This document shows, one piece after another, positions 21,017-33,600 of a DNA stretch of 64,000 bases (within the stretch, counting starts at the first letter, position 1; every line of letters starts with the position of its first letter). Both the position numbers and the translations under genes were made by a program. The DNA is taken from contig CM065295.1 in assembly GCA_032871835.1 (NCBI GenBank), positions 84,189,819 to 84,253,818 on the forward strand, written 5' to 3'. This stretch comes from Dipteronia dyeriana. Its lineage: Eukaryota > Streptophyta > Magnoliopsida > Sapindales > Sapindaceae. The notes below the pieces were generated by a model. It saw nothing but the letters and a program-made list of their open reading frames with translations. It was not told the origin of the DNA and did no database searches.

Positions 21017-22440
21017 GTGAAGATGGTTTTGGATCATACTAATGATTTGAACAATCAAAAAATGAATTATGGAGATGAATGTCTTGTAGGCAGTGCCACA
21101 ATGCATACAATTCTTCGAAACAAAAAATATTTCACTCACTTAAAATTAGCTAAATCTAATGTTAACACAATATCAAGTACTACAAATCTGATAGACAGCT
21201 CCGGATGAGCAAATGTTTTGTTACCAAATAGAACAAAATTACAAATTAATGATGTTTTATATTCTAGTAATTCATGAAGAAATTTATTAAGCTTTAAAGA
21301 TATCCGTCTTAATCAATACCACATTGAGACTATTAATGAAGGTAATATATAATACATTTGTATAACTTCTATTGTATCATGCCAGAATAAGATACTATAA
21401 ATATTTTTTGGACTTTCTTCTAGGTTGTATCAAACTACCATACGAACTATAGAAACAAATTTTGTATTGAGCCAGAAGTTTAATGATCCAAAGACTTTCA
21501 TGATTTGAAATGATAGACTTGGTCATCCAGGATCAATTATGATGCGGAGAGTTGTAGAAAACTCACATGGACATTCCTTAAAGAACTTGAAGATTCTTTT
21601 ACCTTCTTTATGTCAAGCTTGTTCTCAAAGCAAATTAATTACAAGACCATCCACAATGAAGGTCAATTTTGAATCTCTAAGTTTTTTTTGAAAAGAATTC
21701 AGGATGATATTTGTGGACCCATTCACCCATATTGTGGACCTTTTCGATATTTCATGGTTTTAATAGATGCGTCAACTAGGTGGTCACATGCTTGTTTTGC
21801 TTTCTATCGGTACTGTTGCATTTGTAAGACTTCTTGCTTAAATTATTAAATTACGAGCACAATTTCCTGATTATCAAATTAAAAAACAATAGATTAGATA
21901 ATACAGGTGAATTTACATCTAAGGCTTTTGATGATTATTGCATGTCAATCGTTATTGATGTAGAGCATCTTGTTGCACATGTCCATACTAAAAATGGTTT
22001 TGCAGAATCCTTGATAAAACGTCTTCAATTGATTGCTAGGCATTTACTTTTAAAATCAAAATTACATGTTTCTTCATGGGGACATGCAATATTACATGCT
22101 GCATCGTTAATTCGTATTTGACCAACTAGTTATCATAATTTTTCACTTTCGCAACTTGTCATTGGCCAACAACCAAATATTTCTCATTTGAGAATTTTCT
22201 GTTGTACTGTTTATGTTCCAATCCCCCCCTTCATTCCCCCATCACAAAGGACAAAAATGGGTCATCAACGAATTATGTTGACTATGATTCTCCTTCAATA
22301 ATTAGATATCTTGAGCCTTTAACGAGAGATATTTTCACCGCAAGATTTACGGATTGTCAATTTGATGAACAAGTTTTTATGTCGTTAGGGGGAGAAAAGA
22401 CAAATAAACGATGTGAACTTATATGGAATGCATAATCTTT
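21017..22440 (+). pseudogene. Copia integrase region pseudogene
   Basis: The gag-pol joint motif (ECLVGSATMHTILRNKKYF) is followed by the GAG-pre-integrase motif HDRLGHPGS (about 21519-21545). Then come CQACSQ and RLDNTGEFTSKAFDDYC (about 21890-21945), which holds an acidic catalytic position, and AHVHTKNGFAESLIKRLQ, where the last catalytic glutamate falls. The chain ends with SPSIIRYLEPLTRDIFTARF, typical of the integrase C-terminus in this family. Stops break it repeatedly, for example at 21206-21208, 22119-22121 and 22433-22435. Confidence 0.78.
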
Positions 22441-22611
22441 ATCTCAGTTTGATCCTTAAATAAATCAATGCGAACTTGAAGTTCAAAGGATTATTCAGTT
22501 GCAAAATATTGCAAATCAAATTCTAGATGCATTTATCGATTAAAAAAAATAGTAAAATCATATATACCTGCTGAAGGACAATTAGATAAGGTAAATGAAG
22601 TTAAGCCACAC

Positions 22612-23784
22612 TTGAAGCGTGGTAGACCAATTGGTGCGAAAGACTTAACTCCGAGGAAAAGGAGAATACAAATGAAGCTTCAAAATAAATGTAGCTTTCC
22701 TGAAGAAGCTATCATCGAAAACAAGACAACAAAAATTAATCGATCTGAAATTGATCAAATTACCCCTGAAAAAGTATATGTACCAACAACTAAGGAAATA
22801 CAAAATTCCCCTGAAGAGAAACAAAATGATAATGTAGATTTACAAAATAAAGAAACTTTAACCTCCCTAGACGAAACTCATGATGAATCTCAATGATTAT
22901 GTTGGTTTTAAAAAATTCTTAGATCGAATAGATATTAGCATTGATGATAAATTTGCATTTGATATCGCTCTTGATTGTGAATAATTATGAAGATGTTGAA
23001 CCAAAAACAGTGGAAGAATGTTGACATAGAAAAGATTGACCAAAATGGAAAGAAGAGATCCAAGTAGAACTAATTTCACTTGAAAAACGTGAAGTTTTTG
23101 GACATGTTGTCATGACGCTTGAAGACGTCAAAACTGTCGGGTATAAATGGGTTTTTGTTAGAAAACGAAATGAGAAAAGCGAGATTGTGAGATACAAAGC
23201 ACGACTCGTAGCACAAGGTTTCTCGTAGAGACGAGATATTGACTATGAGGAGATTTATTCCCCTATGATGGATACAATCACATTTCGATTTTAAATTAGT
23301 TTTGCAGCCTTGGAAGGGCTCGATATGCTTCTTATGGACATAGTAACAGAATAACTATATGGATCTATTGATATCGATATATATGTGAAAATCCTTGAAG
23401 GGTATAAAATGAATGAAAAATTAAAACACATAAACTTATATTCAATTAAGCTATAAAGATCCGTATACACATTAAAACAAACAATCTGGGCACATGTGGT
23501 ATAACCGCTTAAAGGAATATTTATTGAAAGAAGGATATGCAAATAATCCAAATTGTCCATGTGTGTTCATTAAAAAATCAGAAATTAGATTTGCTATCAT
23601 CGCGTTATACGTTGATGATTTAAATCTCATTGGAAATCTTGAAGAACTCACAAAAATTGCATCTTATTTAAAAGATGAATTTGAAATGAAAGATCTTGGT
23701 AAAACAAAATTATGTCTCGCCCTGCAGATAGAGCATTTACAAGGCGGAATATTTATTCATCAATCAGCATATACAGAAAAGTAG
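22612..23784 (+). pseudogene. Copia reverse transcriptase pseudogene (5' part)
   Basis: A basic linker (LKRGRPIGAKDLTPRKRR, from 22612) precedes reverse transcriptase motifs WVFVRKRNEKSEIVRYKARL and VAQGF (about 23148-23225), and then YSPMMDTITF. The catalytic YVDD box lies at 23608-23619, followed by DLGKTKLCLALQIEH. Frameshifts and stops separate these parts. The frame is cut at 23781 by the Mutator-like insertion and resumes after 24884 at VLKRFYMDKSYPLS. Confidence 0.82.
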
Positions 23785-24875
23785 AAATGGTGAGGAATGT
23801 CACTTTTTTTTATCGTGTTGTAATGATGTTACCAGTTTAATAACTTATGTTTAAAAGGCACCTATTACAGTGAACTACCCAAATTACCCTTAAATTTTCC
23901 CTTTGTGCTTCCATCTACACTTTAAAAAATAAAATTTATCTTCTCTAACTAAAAACATTATCTGAAAAACATTCTCCTTATTTTTTTAATGCATTTGTGA
24001 CTGGTTTAACAATGTATCAATCCGTATATGAACATGTAGTTTCCAGAATTTGTATTATTTGTATATGAACATATAGTTCAAGTTTTTTTTTAATTATTTC
24101 GAGCTTTTATTTTTTTGATTATTTGCGAGCTTTTTTGGAAAGAATTCGAGTTTTTTTTTGTATTGGTCCGAACTATTTTTCCATTAGTTCGACCTTTTTT
24201 TGTATTGGTCCGAGCTTTTTTCTATTAGATCGAGTTTTTTTTTGTATTGGTCCGAGCTTTTTTTCCATTGATTCGAGTTTTTTTTTTATATTGGTTCGAG
24301 TTTTTATTTTTTTGACTATTTCCGAGCTTTTTTAGAAAGATTTTGAGTTTTTTTTTTGTATTGGTCCGATCTTTTTTCTATTAGTTTGAGCTTTTTTCTA
24401 TTAGTTTGAGTTTTTTTTCTATTGGTTCGAGCTTTTATTTTTTTGACTATTTCCGAGTTTTTTTTGTATTGGTTCGAGTTTTTTTTATATTGATCCGAGT
24501 TTTTTTTCTATTAGTTCGAGTTTTTTTTCTATTGGTTCGAGCTTTTATTTTTTTGACTATTTCCAAGCTTTTTTGAAAAGAATTCGAGTTTTATCAACAC
24601 ACAACTCGAGTAAGTTTTTTAGTAAAGGTTTCGAGATTTTTAAGTACTGACTGACCCCCTAATGCGTCTGCGTAGCGTCTGAGTTTCAACGAAACATTCT
24701 CTATCTATTTCAAAACTCTCACTGTAAAAAAATGAATGAAAGACTCTGATGGAACAACTATTGAGGGCATTTTTATCCGTTCACCATAGTAGGTGTCTTT
24801 TAAACATAAGCTATTAAAGCAATGACAATGTTGAAATACCACCTCCAAAAAGTGCAATTTAATTTTTGACCCCTA
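23782..24875. mobile_element. Mutator-like non-autonomous insertion inside copia pol
   Basis: The copia frame reads through HQSAYTEK up to 23781 and continues with VLKRFYMDK after 24884, which marks an insertion of about 1.1 kb. Its ends form a long, diverged inverted repeat: TTTAATAACTTATGTTTAAA and GGCACCTATTA near 23837-23870 match the complement of 24795-24826. Flanking copies of CAGAAAAG and CAAAAAAAG are an imperfect 8-9 bp target duplication, as expected of a Mutator-like element. It has no coding sequence of its own. Confidence 0.65.
24080..24600. repeat. Tandem array of short TTGGTCCGAGCTTTTTT-type units
   Basis: About twenty imperfect units of roughly 20-30 bases repeat the pattern GAG(C/T) plus a T run, then TATTGGTCCGA or TATTAGTTCGA. 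Longer higher-order units include TTTTTTTGACTATTTCCGAG (seen near 24309, 24440 and 24550). The array fills the middle of the Mutator-like insertion. Confidence 0.8.
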
Positions 24876-24884
24876 CAAAAAAAG

Positions 24885-25550
24885 TCTTAAAGCGTTTTTA
24901 TATGGATAAATCTTATCCATTAAGCACCTCAATGGTTTTTCGAACACTTGATACATGCAATAATCAATTTCATCCAAAAGAAGATGGTGAAGAGCTTCTT
25001 GGTTTTGAAGTACTATATTTATATGCAATTGGCGCACTTATGTACCTTGCAAATTGTATAAGGCCTAACATTGCATTTGCAGTCAATTTACTAGCACGAG
25101 AAGACATTAGAATGGTGTTAGTATGTATTGTGTTATCTTTGTAGAACAGTTGATATGTGGTTATTTTACTCAAAGATATCAAAATCATAACTATCCGAAT
25201 ATGCGGAGCTGGATACCTTTTTGATCCACATATAGCGCGATCACAAACATGATATTTATTTACCTATGAAAATGTTGTTATCTTATAGAGATCTGTTAAA
25301 CAAACAATGGTTGCCACTTCCTCAAACCATTCGAATATATTGGCAATTTATGAAGCTATCAATGAGTCTATTTGGTTAAGATCCATGATACAACATATTT
25401 GGGAAATATGTGGAATGTTTTCAATAAAAAATAGTCTCTTTATACTATATGAAGATAATGTTGCTTGCATTACACAGATTAAAGGAGGTTATATTAAAGG
25501 TGATTGAACTAAGCACATTTCTTCAAAAAACTTATATAGTATACTTTATT
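24885..25550 (+). pseudogene. Copia reverse transcriptase end and RNase H pseudogene
   Basis: VLKRFYMDKSYPLSTSMVFR and YLYAIGALMYLANCIRPNIA belong to the reverse transcriptase/RNase H joint of copia Pol. Further on, ILAIYEAINESIWLRSMIQH and LYEDNVACITQIKGGYIKGD mark the RNase H part (about 25320-25507). Several stops (25142-25144, 25505-25507) and a frameshift break it. Confidence 0.78.
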
Positions 25551-25573
25551 TTCAAGTTTATAGTATCGTTTAT

Positions 25574-25768
25574 TTTCAAGTTTATGACTCCATTAATTTT
25601 CATGTTTATTGTTAATGTCTTTTCATATTTGTAACTATTATATTGTAAGCCTATAAAAAGGAGGTCTCACCAAGTTGTAAATACCATTGAAAAATGAATA
25701 AAATATCATATTTGTATATTATCTATCTCTTGGTTTTTTATTGTGTTATTACTATTAAGTTTATTCTA
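25574..25768 (+). repeat. Right (3') LTR remnant of the copia element
   Basis: It matches 19493-19695 with scattered differences and keeps a TATAAAAA motif near 25651. The element's target duplication could not be found because both outer LTR ends are missing or diverged. Confidence 0.68.
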
Positions 25769-26153
25769 AATATGTTTTATTAGACAAGAAAACAACATAT
25801 TTCTTTATAAATGAAAACCATAAATATTAGGAAAATTTTAATATATACTAGTTCAACAATATATTATTCGGGTGATTATATATAGATAATGTTATAGCAT
25901 ATAAGTTGGATGCAATCACACTAAAACAAAACTAAATTTTAATGTGATTATATTTGAGTTGCATATGATCATACGTGAATTGATCTGGTTGTACCAAAAA
26001 AGACATGATCACAATAAACGCACCGAAGGAGACCCCTAAATATAATTGATAAATATTTATACGATCATACGTTAATTGATGTGGTTGTACCAAAAAAGTC
26101 ATGATCACAATAGACGCACTTAAGAAGACCCCTAAATATAATGGATAAACATT

Positions 26154-26158
26154 TATAC

Positions 26159-26205
<47 letters not shown>
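26154..26205. repeat. (TA)n microsatellite
   Basis: About 24 uninterrupted TA units. Confidence 0.95.
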
Positions 26206-26208
<3 letters not shown>

Positions 26209-27389
26209 TACATTTCACTTATTCCAAATTGTTTCTTAAAAAATACTACACATTCTATATAAGATTTTATTGTGAACAAACTCTAATTAAAAATCTAATG
26301 TGAATTAGAAATAAATAAAGGGAATTTAATTTAAGATATCCTATTATATTTATGAACACAATAAATATTTGACGATATGTTGATCCAGTGATATACCTTT
26401 TACGTCTACACCGTAACATTGATGTTGTATGTTTGAATCCTAAATATTGAATTTATTGTAAGAGTTAAAAAAATAAAAATTAAATATTCCACTCGATATA
26501 TACTTTCATAAGCTATCAGATGTGTTGAATGAATAACTACTATAAAGTTAATCATGTAACCGTATAAATGCTGTTAATTACTGTGAATTTATAAAATTAA
26601 TATATAAAGTTTTATAGAATAAAAGTCTCTAAGTTTATACTATATACAATAAAACATGTTTTTATCAACAATAAAAGGAACCAGAACATAACTTTAAATT
26701 GTTGAAATGAAAAACATCGGTAGAATCGTATTGTTTTAAGTGTTCCAAATTGAATAAAAAAATTGGAATAATTTAGTTGGTGATGATGTGATTAGGAGAT
26801 AAATTGAACCAGGGGATCATACCAAGAGTTCAATATAACAATTTATTAATCATCAAGAAATTTCACTTCTATCTCGATACCAGATTTTACCTTCACATAC
26901 ACTGCAATTCAATAAAGAAAGTACCCCCCAAATGATAATGATGCAATCCAAATATTTTCAGCAAAACATTTTTCAAATTGAAATCTCTAAATCTTCTTAG
27001 ATTATCTTTTCTTTCATCAATTAAAATTTCAGATAAAATAAATTATAAAAAAAGTGTTACTAGTGATGGTGATAAAAAATTTAATACGTGGCAATGATTG
27101 AAATAATAAACGTATTTGTAATATAATAAAAATTATTTATGTTAAATGAATAAAGATATTTTGACCATTTAAAAAAATCATTAAATATTATCGAAAATTA
27201 TTTCATAATTACTTTATAAAAATAACATTAACGCTTCTCCTCACTTACATCAAAATTGCTATTAAATCAATTCCTATGAAATAATTATTTTTATTAGTTT
27301 TACCAAACATTTTTAATACCAAAATGATTAATTAATTTGATTTTACTTTTCAAAACAAACAATACCTAAGTGAGCCTTATTTGCGTAAA

Positions 27390-27720
27390 ATGATATTCTC
27401 AATCTTAATGTGTAAAACAACAAAACCATACTCTTATATTTATTAAAAACAATATCAAACGGAACCTTAATTACGTACAATAATATATTCCCAGTGCTAA
27501 TATGTAAAACAACAAAACCATACTCTTATATTTATTGAAAACAATACCAAATAAAGTCTTAGTTACGTGAAATGAAATTCTCAATCTTAATGTAAAACTA
27601 CAAAACCATTCTCTTATATTTATTAAATACAATACCAAATGGAATTCTAATGGCGTAAAATGAAATTCTCAATCTTAATGTAAAATAACAAACCCATACT
27701 TTTATATTTGATAACAAAAA
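27390..27720. repeat. Diverged tandem repeats, about 110-bp period
   Basis: The block TGATATTCTCAATCTTAATG, then AAAACAACAAAACCATACTC and TTATATTTATT, recurs with changes near 27390, 27485, 27570 and 27660, each copy ending with a phrase like AACGGAACCTTAATTACGT. No coding potential. Confidence 0.65.
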
Positions 27721-27921
27721 AAAAAAATATTATGAAGTCTCAACTTGTGTCTTTTCTACCGACACCTAATGTGGCTTCATGGTAATATAAATAAATAATA
27801 ATAATAAAAACTTGTGTCTGTTAATGATTTTTTTATTGGTAATCAATTTTATGTGAGAAATAAATCTTAAAAAAATGCATTGTGACCGTCCACACAATAT
27901 ATATTGTGGTTTTCTTATTGG

Positions 27922-28078
27922 GACGTACTGATATAACTTATATCAGTGTGTTGTATATGGATCACTGATTATATAGAAGTTTTGATAAATGTATTCACTT
28001 TGAATCAAAGTATACAAATTTAATGGTCCACATCCAACGCACTAACGAATATATATCAGTGCGCACTGACTTGATTTA
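27922..28078 (-). repeat. Dispersed small repeat, copy A (MITE-like)
   Basis: The complement reads CAGTGCGCACTGATATATAT, then GTGCGTTGGATGTGGACCAT and TAAATTTGTATACTTTGATT. Copies B (36093-36215) and C (56858-56935) share this core. Copy A starts with GTACTGATATAACTTATATC, a short inverted repeat of the kind seen at MITE ends. A TA run abuts it at 28078-28093. Confidence 0.6.
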
Positions 28079-28135
28079 TATATATATATATATGGATATT
28101 ATTATTTCCCTCCTAAGGTTTGCCATATGCGTAAC

Positions 28136-28778
28136 TAGGGGTGGGTAAAAAACCAATGAACCGAACCGAACAAATGGATCAAACCGGTCCAATTGGTTTT
28201 TTACCGGTTTTGATTGAGTGATCGGTTCGGTTCGGTTCGGTTCTAATTTTAAAAAAACCGGTTGGATCGGTTTTTGTGCGGTTTAGTTCCAAAAACCGGA
28301 TAACCGAAGCGGTACCCCGACTATATTTTTTTTATAAAAAAAAAACTAATTTTAACTTCCACTATTCACTCTTCAATTATTAGGTATATTTTATAATGTA
28401 ATTTGACTTTGTTTGGTATTGACTATTGTATTAGCTATCAACAAAAAAATTGACTGACATGTATTTTGAAATGTGTTTACTGTTTTGTATTGGATTTTAT
28501 AGTTTTTTAATGTGTTTTTATTGTGATGTAAATAAATTTGGCTCAATAAGTTTTAAAAAATTAACTAAATATGTAATAAATGAATTTTAGAATTTTAACC
28601 CAACATGCCAAAAACCAAAAAAACCAAACAGAACCGAACAGGTCTAATTCGGTTGGTTTTTTATCGGTTGGTAAATGTCAATTTGATTGGATCGGTTCGC
28701 TTTTTTAAAAACCGGATTTTATCGGTTTTTTATCGGTTCTATGAAAAACCGAACCGGTCCAATCAACGCCCACCCCTA
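28136..28778. mobile_element. hAT-type MITE (643 bp) nested in the fold-back element
   Basis: It begins TAGGGGTGGGTAAA and ends GCCCACCCCTA. The flanks TGCGTAAC (28128-28135) and TGCATAAC (28779-28786) are an 8-bp target duplication with one mismatch. Both subterminal zones are rich in CGGTTCGGTT and AACCGAACCG motifs in both orientations. Removing it restores the continuity of the fold-back arm, which shows that it inserted later. Confidence 0.85.
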
Positions 28779-29589
28779 TGCATAACTTTGCTCTCTCTAG
28801 TCTTAGAAATGGTCTGTCTCCCTCCTGAAAATAAAATTATTTAAAGATTTACCCTCTGCTGTTAATATTTATGTTAAATAGTGGTTTGACCGTTAAACAC
28901 CAAGGGTAATATTGTAACTGTGCTACGTCTAAAAGATAGATATTATTATTTCCCTCCCGAGGTTTGCCATATTCATAATTTTGTCCCTTATAGCTTTAAA
29001 AAATGGTCAGTTTTCCCTCTGAAAGCCAAATTATTCAAATATTTACCCCATACCGTTAGGATTTAACTGTGAAACACCAAGGGAAATATTGTAATGGTGC
29101 GACTTGTAAAAAAAATGTACTTTCTCCATTTCTTTCACGGTTTTAAAGTAATAATAACATTGATATTTTAAAAATAATGGAGAAAGTACATTTTTACCCC
29201 ACAATAATAACATTGATTTTTTTTACAGAAAAATCAGAATTAAATAAAATAAAAACTCATCACCATCAATTCATCTCCAGAGTCCAGATTCAATCTCAAC
29301 CATCCATTTTGATGATTATAATTATTTTTTTAAAAGGAAAAACGTAATTGATAATAATAATAAACCTTTAAAAATAATAGCAATAAAAAAAACCATTAAA
29401 AGTACAAAAAAAAACCTAATTTAAGCTTAAACACCAAAATCTACTTCCATTGTTTTTTTTTTCAATTGGTTTTCATTTTTCAGTTTCTAGTGAATGAAAT
29501 CATTTGAAAAAAAAAAATTGATATCAGTTTAAGGTTTTGAATATTTTTCTTGTTTGTACTATAATGAGTAGATTCAAAATCAGTGATTT

Positions 29590-29823
29590 TTTTTTTGAAG
29601 TAGCACAATTAAAATATTACCCTTGGCGTTGTACAGTCAAATCTTAATGGCAAAGGGTAAATATTTGACTTGATCTCATGCACTCTGAAGCACAACCCCA
29701 TGCTTTCCATCATTCATAAACTTCATAAAAAAAACCGACTATTTTTTTTTTGAAGTAGCACAATTAAAATATTACCCTTGGCGTTGTACAGTCAAATCTT
29801 AATGGCAAAGGGTAAATATTTGA
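29590..29823. repeat. Direct repeat of about 80 bp in the fold-back right arm
   Basis: An identical segment beginning TTTTTTTTTGAAGTAGCACA and containing the motif GGCGTTGTACAG occurs at about 29590-29668 and again at 29745-29823. Confidence 0.85.
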
Positions 29824-30633
29824 TTAATTTGACGTTGTTCGGTCAAATCACAAGGGGAATACCGACTATTTTTAAAACTAGATGAGACAAAATAACTAAT
29901 AAACCAATAATATCCCTTTTTTTTGGAAGTAGCACAGTTCCAATAGTGTCCTTAGTATTTAATGGTCACACCACTATTTAACGGAAGTATTAACGGCATG
30001 GGATAAATTTTTGAATAATTTTGTTTTTAGGGAGGAGATTGGCTATTTTCAAAATTAGAGGGGTAAAGTTATGAATATGACAAACCACAAGGATAAAAAT
30101 AACAATATCACTTATATACATTTGTAAATTGTTACTTATTAATTATATAAAAACAAGAGGGATGAAATTCCATTAATAATTATTTTGTTTGACAATACTT
30201 GGATACTGAGGCAAGGTACTAAACTTAAATTTTAATTGATTGGAAAAATAATTTAAAGTGTTTAATATTAAATGCATGAGTTGGTATTGGTTTTTTCAAC
30301 CAATCAAACTATAAAGGTAAATATCAAATATATATATATATATTTTTTAAAATACATTAATCCATTATTTAAAAGAAAGAAAAAGAAATTCCATTATTTC
30401 AAAAAAGAAAAGGAAAAAAAGCGAAAAAGACAAAAAGAAAATGCCAGGTGAGCATGGTAAAAAAAGGTGCTCAACGGTCCAATTTAGATGTCATTTCCTA
30501 TTACAATATTTTCTGTGACCTAACCTACCCTTTTATCTCTCCTCAAAAGCCAAAAATAAAAATAAAAACCCCACACCAACAAATAAAAAATTTATTAAAA
30601 AAAAAAATTCCTCTCTCAGTCTCCTCTTCTGCC

Positions 30634-33600
30634 ATGGACCCTTTTCCAGTTCCCGTTGCTTTAGAAAACCAACCTCCACAGTCCCATCCTCCGCCGCAGC
30701 AGCAACCGCCTGTCGTCTTCTTCCCTCATCATCCATCCGCCGCCGCCGCCGCCGCCGCCGCTATCCCCCCTGCCGCTCCCGCCGCTCCTCCAGTTCTCAA
30801 CCACCCTCCTCCCTACGCCGAGGTATCGATTATCAACCGTTTTGCTAGTCTCTAAGAAAAAAAAATACAAAATTTTAACGAGCTTGAGCTGAATTTTATG
30901 TGATTTAATTAATTTTGTGTGGTATTTGTGAAGATGATATACGCAGCAATTTCGGCGTTGAAAGAGAAGGACGGATCGAGCAAGATAGCGATAGGGAAGC
31001 ACATAGAGCAGACCTACTCAAATCTTCCAGCGAATCATTCGACTTTGTTGACTCAGCACTTGCAGCGCTTGAGGAACACTGGGCACCTACTCATGGTTAA
31101 GAAATCTTACAAGCTCCCTAGATCTGATGATGCTCCTGTTCCGGAAACCAACAACAGCAACCAAGACAATGCTGTCAACCTTTCTTTTTCGGCCCATGGG
31201 CCCAAGACCAGCCGAGGACGCGGTCGTCCTCCCAAGAACCTCAATGCCGTCAAGGCCCAGCCCGTTTCGGTTCCTGTCGGCCTTTTTGACCAGCCTCCCC
31301 ATCTCACGCCGGCCAAGCGTGGCCGGGGCCGTCCCAAGAAGATTGGTGGGCCGCCGATGGGCCTGGGTGGGGTCCCGAAGGTTCCCATTGGGAGTGGGAG
31401 GCGGCCTGGCCGTCCTAAGAAGCTTAAGCCGGTGAGGTCTACCAATGGAGTAGCCCTAGTCCATGCTCAGGCCCAACCAATTTCGTATGCTATAGGTGAG
31501 GCAAATGCGGCTGTGCCAGTGCAGGTGCCAGTGCAAAATGTAGGGAGGCCGAGAGGGAGAGGCCGGCCGAAGAAGCTTGCAGCTGCTGCTATGGTGAAGC
31601 CTGTTGGCAGACCAATGGGAAGGCCCGTGGGACGACCCAAGAAGTCGAAGAGCAGGACTGGAAGGCCTGTGGGGAGGCCCAGGAAGGTAACAAATTTCTA
31701 CTTGGTATTTTTTTATATGTATGTTTGCTAATGCCTAATTGATTACATAAAAGTTATTAATTTCTTATTTGCTTGCTAATTGTTGGCATACAAGTTGGAT
31801 ATTTCTTATTTGCTATAGGTAATTTACAAGTTGGATATTTCTTATTTGCTATAGGTAATTTTTTTTTGTCTCACATTATAATGTAATGTTAATAATTTTG
31901 ATTTAATGGTGTTTTAAGGAAGTTTTGTGATAATATTGAAATTATAGTGCCATTGGCCACCTAAATGGTGAAATGGGGTTTTTGTTTAAATGCTTTTCAT
32001 TCAGTTTTTTATTATTGTTTGCAAATGTTTTTAGTGACCTAGATAAGTAATTTTTTTTTTAACAAAATTGTTTTTACTTAAAATACTTTTTAAATACTGT
32101 TTTTGTAATTGTGTAATTTCTTTTTTCTTTTTATGCTCAAATGTGTGTTTAAATATATTACCTCATTTGCCCATCAAACCGCAAAGTGTGGACATTAAAT
32201 TGTGGGGAGACCTTTCCCTGAGTGATATTTACATTCCGGACCATGTTTGTAGAGTCCAATCTTACCAGATTCCGGCAGATCCGTAACCCACAATAATAAT
32301 CAGCTTTCAAAAAAAGAAAAAAGTGTGTTTAAATAGTTTAAACTCAAAAGCATATTTTTATCAAGTTTTTAGCTCATGCTAGGTTGTTAGCAGAGCCCAA
32401 TTTCCTGGTTCCCGGCAGACCCTTGACCCACAATAATGTCAGCTTTAAAATAAAACATGGTGTTTTTGTTTAAATGCTTTTTCAATCTTTTTATTATTAG
32501 TGTTTGCAAATGTTTTCAGTGACTCACTCCATAGATAATTTTCAAAAAAAGGTACTTTTATAGGTTTTATTTGGTTAAATGCCTTTTCATTATGTTTTTG
32601 CTTTTTAATGTTTTTAGTGAATCACTCCATAGATAATTTTCAAAAAAAAGGGCACTTTGATAGGATTTAGTAAGTGATTTTAATTTATTTATTTTTCAAA
32701 AGTGCTTTTACTTTAAATGCTTTTTATATACTGATTTTGTATTTGCGTAATTTTTTTTCTTTTTATGCTCAAATTTGTGTTTAAATATATTACCACATTT
32801 GCCCATTAAATCACAAAGTGTGGCGAGACCCTCTCATAGAGTGGGAGTTGCATTCCGAGCCGTGCTTGTAGAACTCAATTTCTCCAGGTTTCTGTAGACC
32901 CTCGTTATCCACAATAGTGTCAGCTTTAAAGAAAAAAAGACTTGAAAACATTTATTTTATTAAATTTTTAGGTTATGCTAGGTAGTAGAGTAGAGTCCAA
33001 TCTCCACAGATCCTGGCCCGCAATACTGCAAGTTTTATAAAAAAAATAGCGTGTTAAATAGTTTAAACTAAAAAGCATTTTTTATCAAATTTTTAGGTCA
33101 TGCTAGGTTGTATAGTAGAAGAGGTGGTTATTGATCATTGGATTTTAATCTAAGTTTTTTATTTTTATTTTTTTGATATAAGATACATATCTAGTTAAAT
33201 CCCAGAAAAAAAAAATTCTAGAAAAAACTTTTCCTACTTTTTTTTAACAGAAGTTTATATACAATTCATTTATTTGAATGTATTTTTTTTTTTCAGAAAA
33301 TACACAAAAGTGTTTTTTAGAAGAAGATTTGATAAGAGATTTTATAGGATGTGTTTTTATTATAGAAAATTAGCAAATAATTGTTTTTATCTATGCTTAT
33401 ATGTCCATATATTAATTACAAGGATGTTCATTTTGAGTACTTTTTGATCCAGATGTGTTCAATTAAATAAATTCAGTTGATTCTTGTGAATAATTTGATT
33501 TCTTTTTGATAAATCATTAGGTTGATGTGATTTATCTGTTGAGTTTGATGGGTTCAATTATATGATGATGTTATTGCTGACTTAATTTTTTTCTTGATTT

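Larger units (their letters stand above)
19493..25768 (+). mobile_element. Ty1/copia LTR retrotransposon, degenerate, with a nested insertion
   Basis: The domain order is gag, zinc knuckle, integrase, reverse transcriptase, RNase H, which defines Ty1/copia. Diverged LTR remnants lie at 19493-19695 and 25574-25768. Just after the left LTR comes TTATCAGCACGA (from 19699), which looks like the primer-binding site. The coding region is broken by many stops and frameshifts and is split at 23781/24876 by a 1.1-kb Mutator-like insertion. It is an old, immobile copy. Confidence 0.88.
25769..27920. other. AT-rich intergenic DNA with local repeats
   Basis: No gene was recognised. Local features are a diverged direct repeat near 25975-26060 and 26061-26155 (both with TGATGTGGTTGTACCAAAAAA-like text and a CGCAC core), a long TA run, and four diverged units of about 110 bases at 27390-27720 sharing ACAAAACCATACTCTTATAT. 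Confidence 0.6.
28095..30109. mobile_element. Fold-back element with long, internally repeated inverted arms
   Basis: The left arm starts GATATTATTATTTCCCTCC and the complement of the right arm starts GATATTGTTATTTTTATCC. The arms stay alignable for about 180 bases through GGTTTG, CATAACTTT, AAATAGTGGT and ACTGTGCTAC. Arm units are repeated: left at 28095-28927 (with a nested MITE) and 28939-29109, right at about 29590-29670, 29745-29823 and 29930-30109. No protein is encoded. No clear target duplication was found; a Mutator-like origin is possible. Confidence 0.65.

Noticed and set aside
24123..24335. 70-residue Phe-rich frame
   Set aside because: A translation of the TATTGGTCCGAG/T-run array.
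31087..31445. Three overlapping frames antisense or out of frame to GH1-HMGA exon 2
   Set aside because: Shadows of a GC-richer real exon; no start context or domain.
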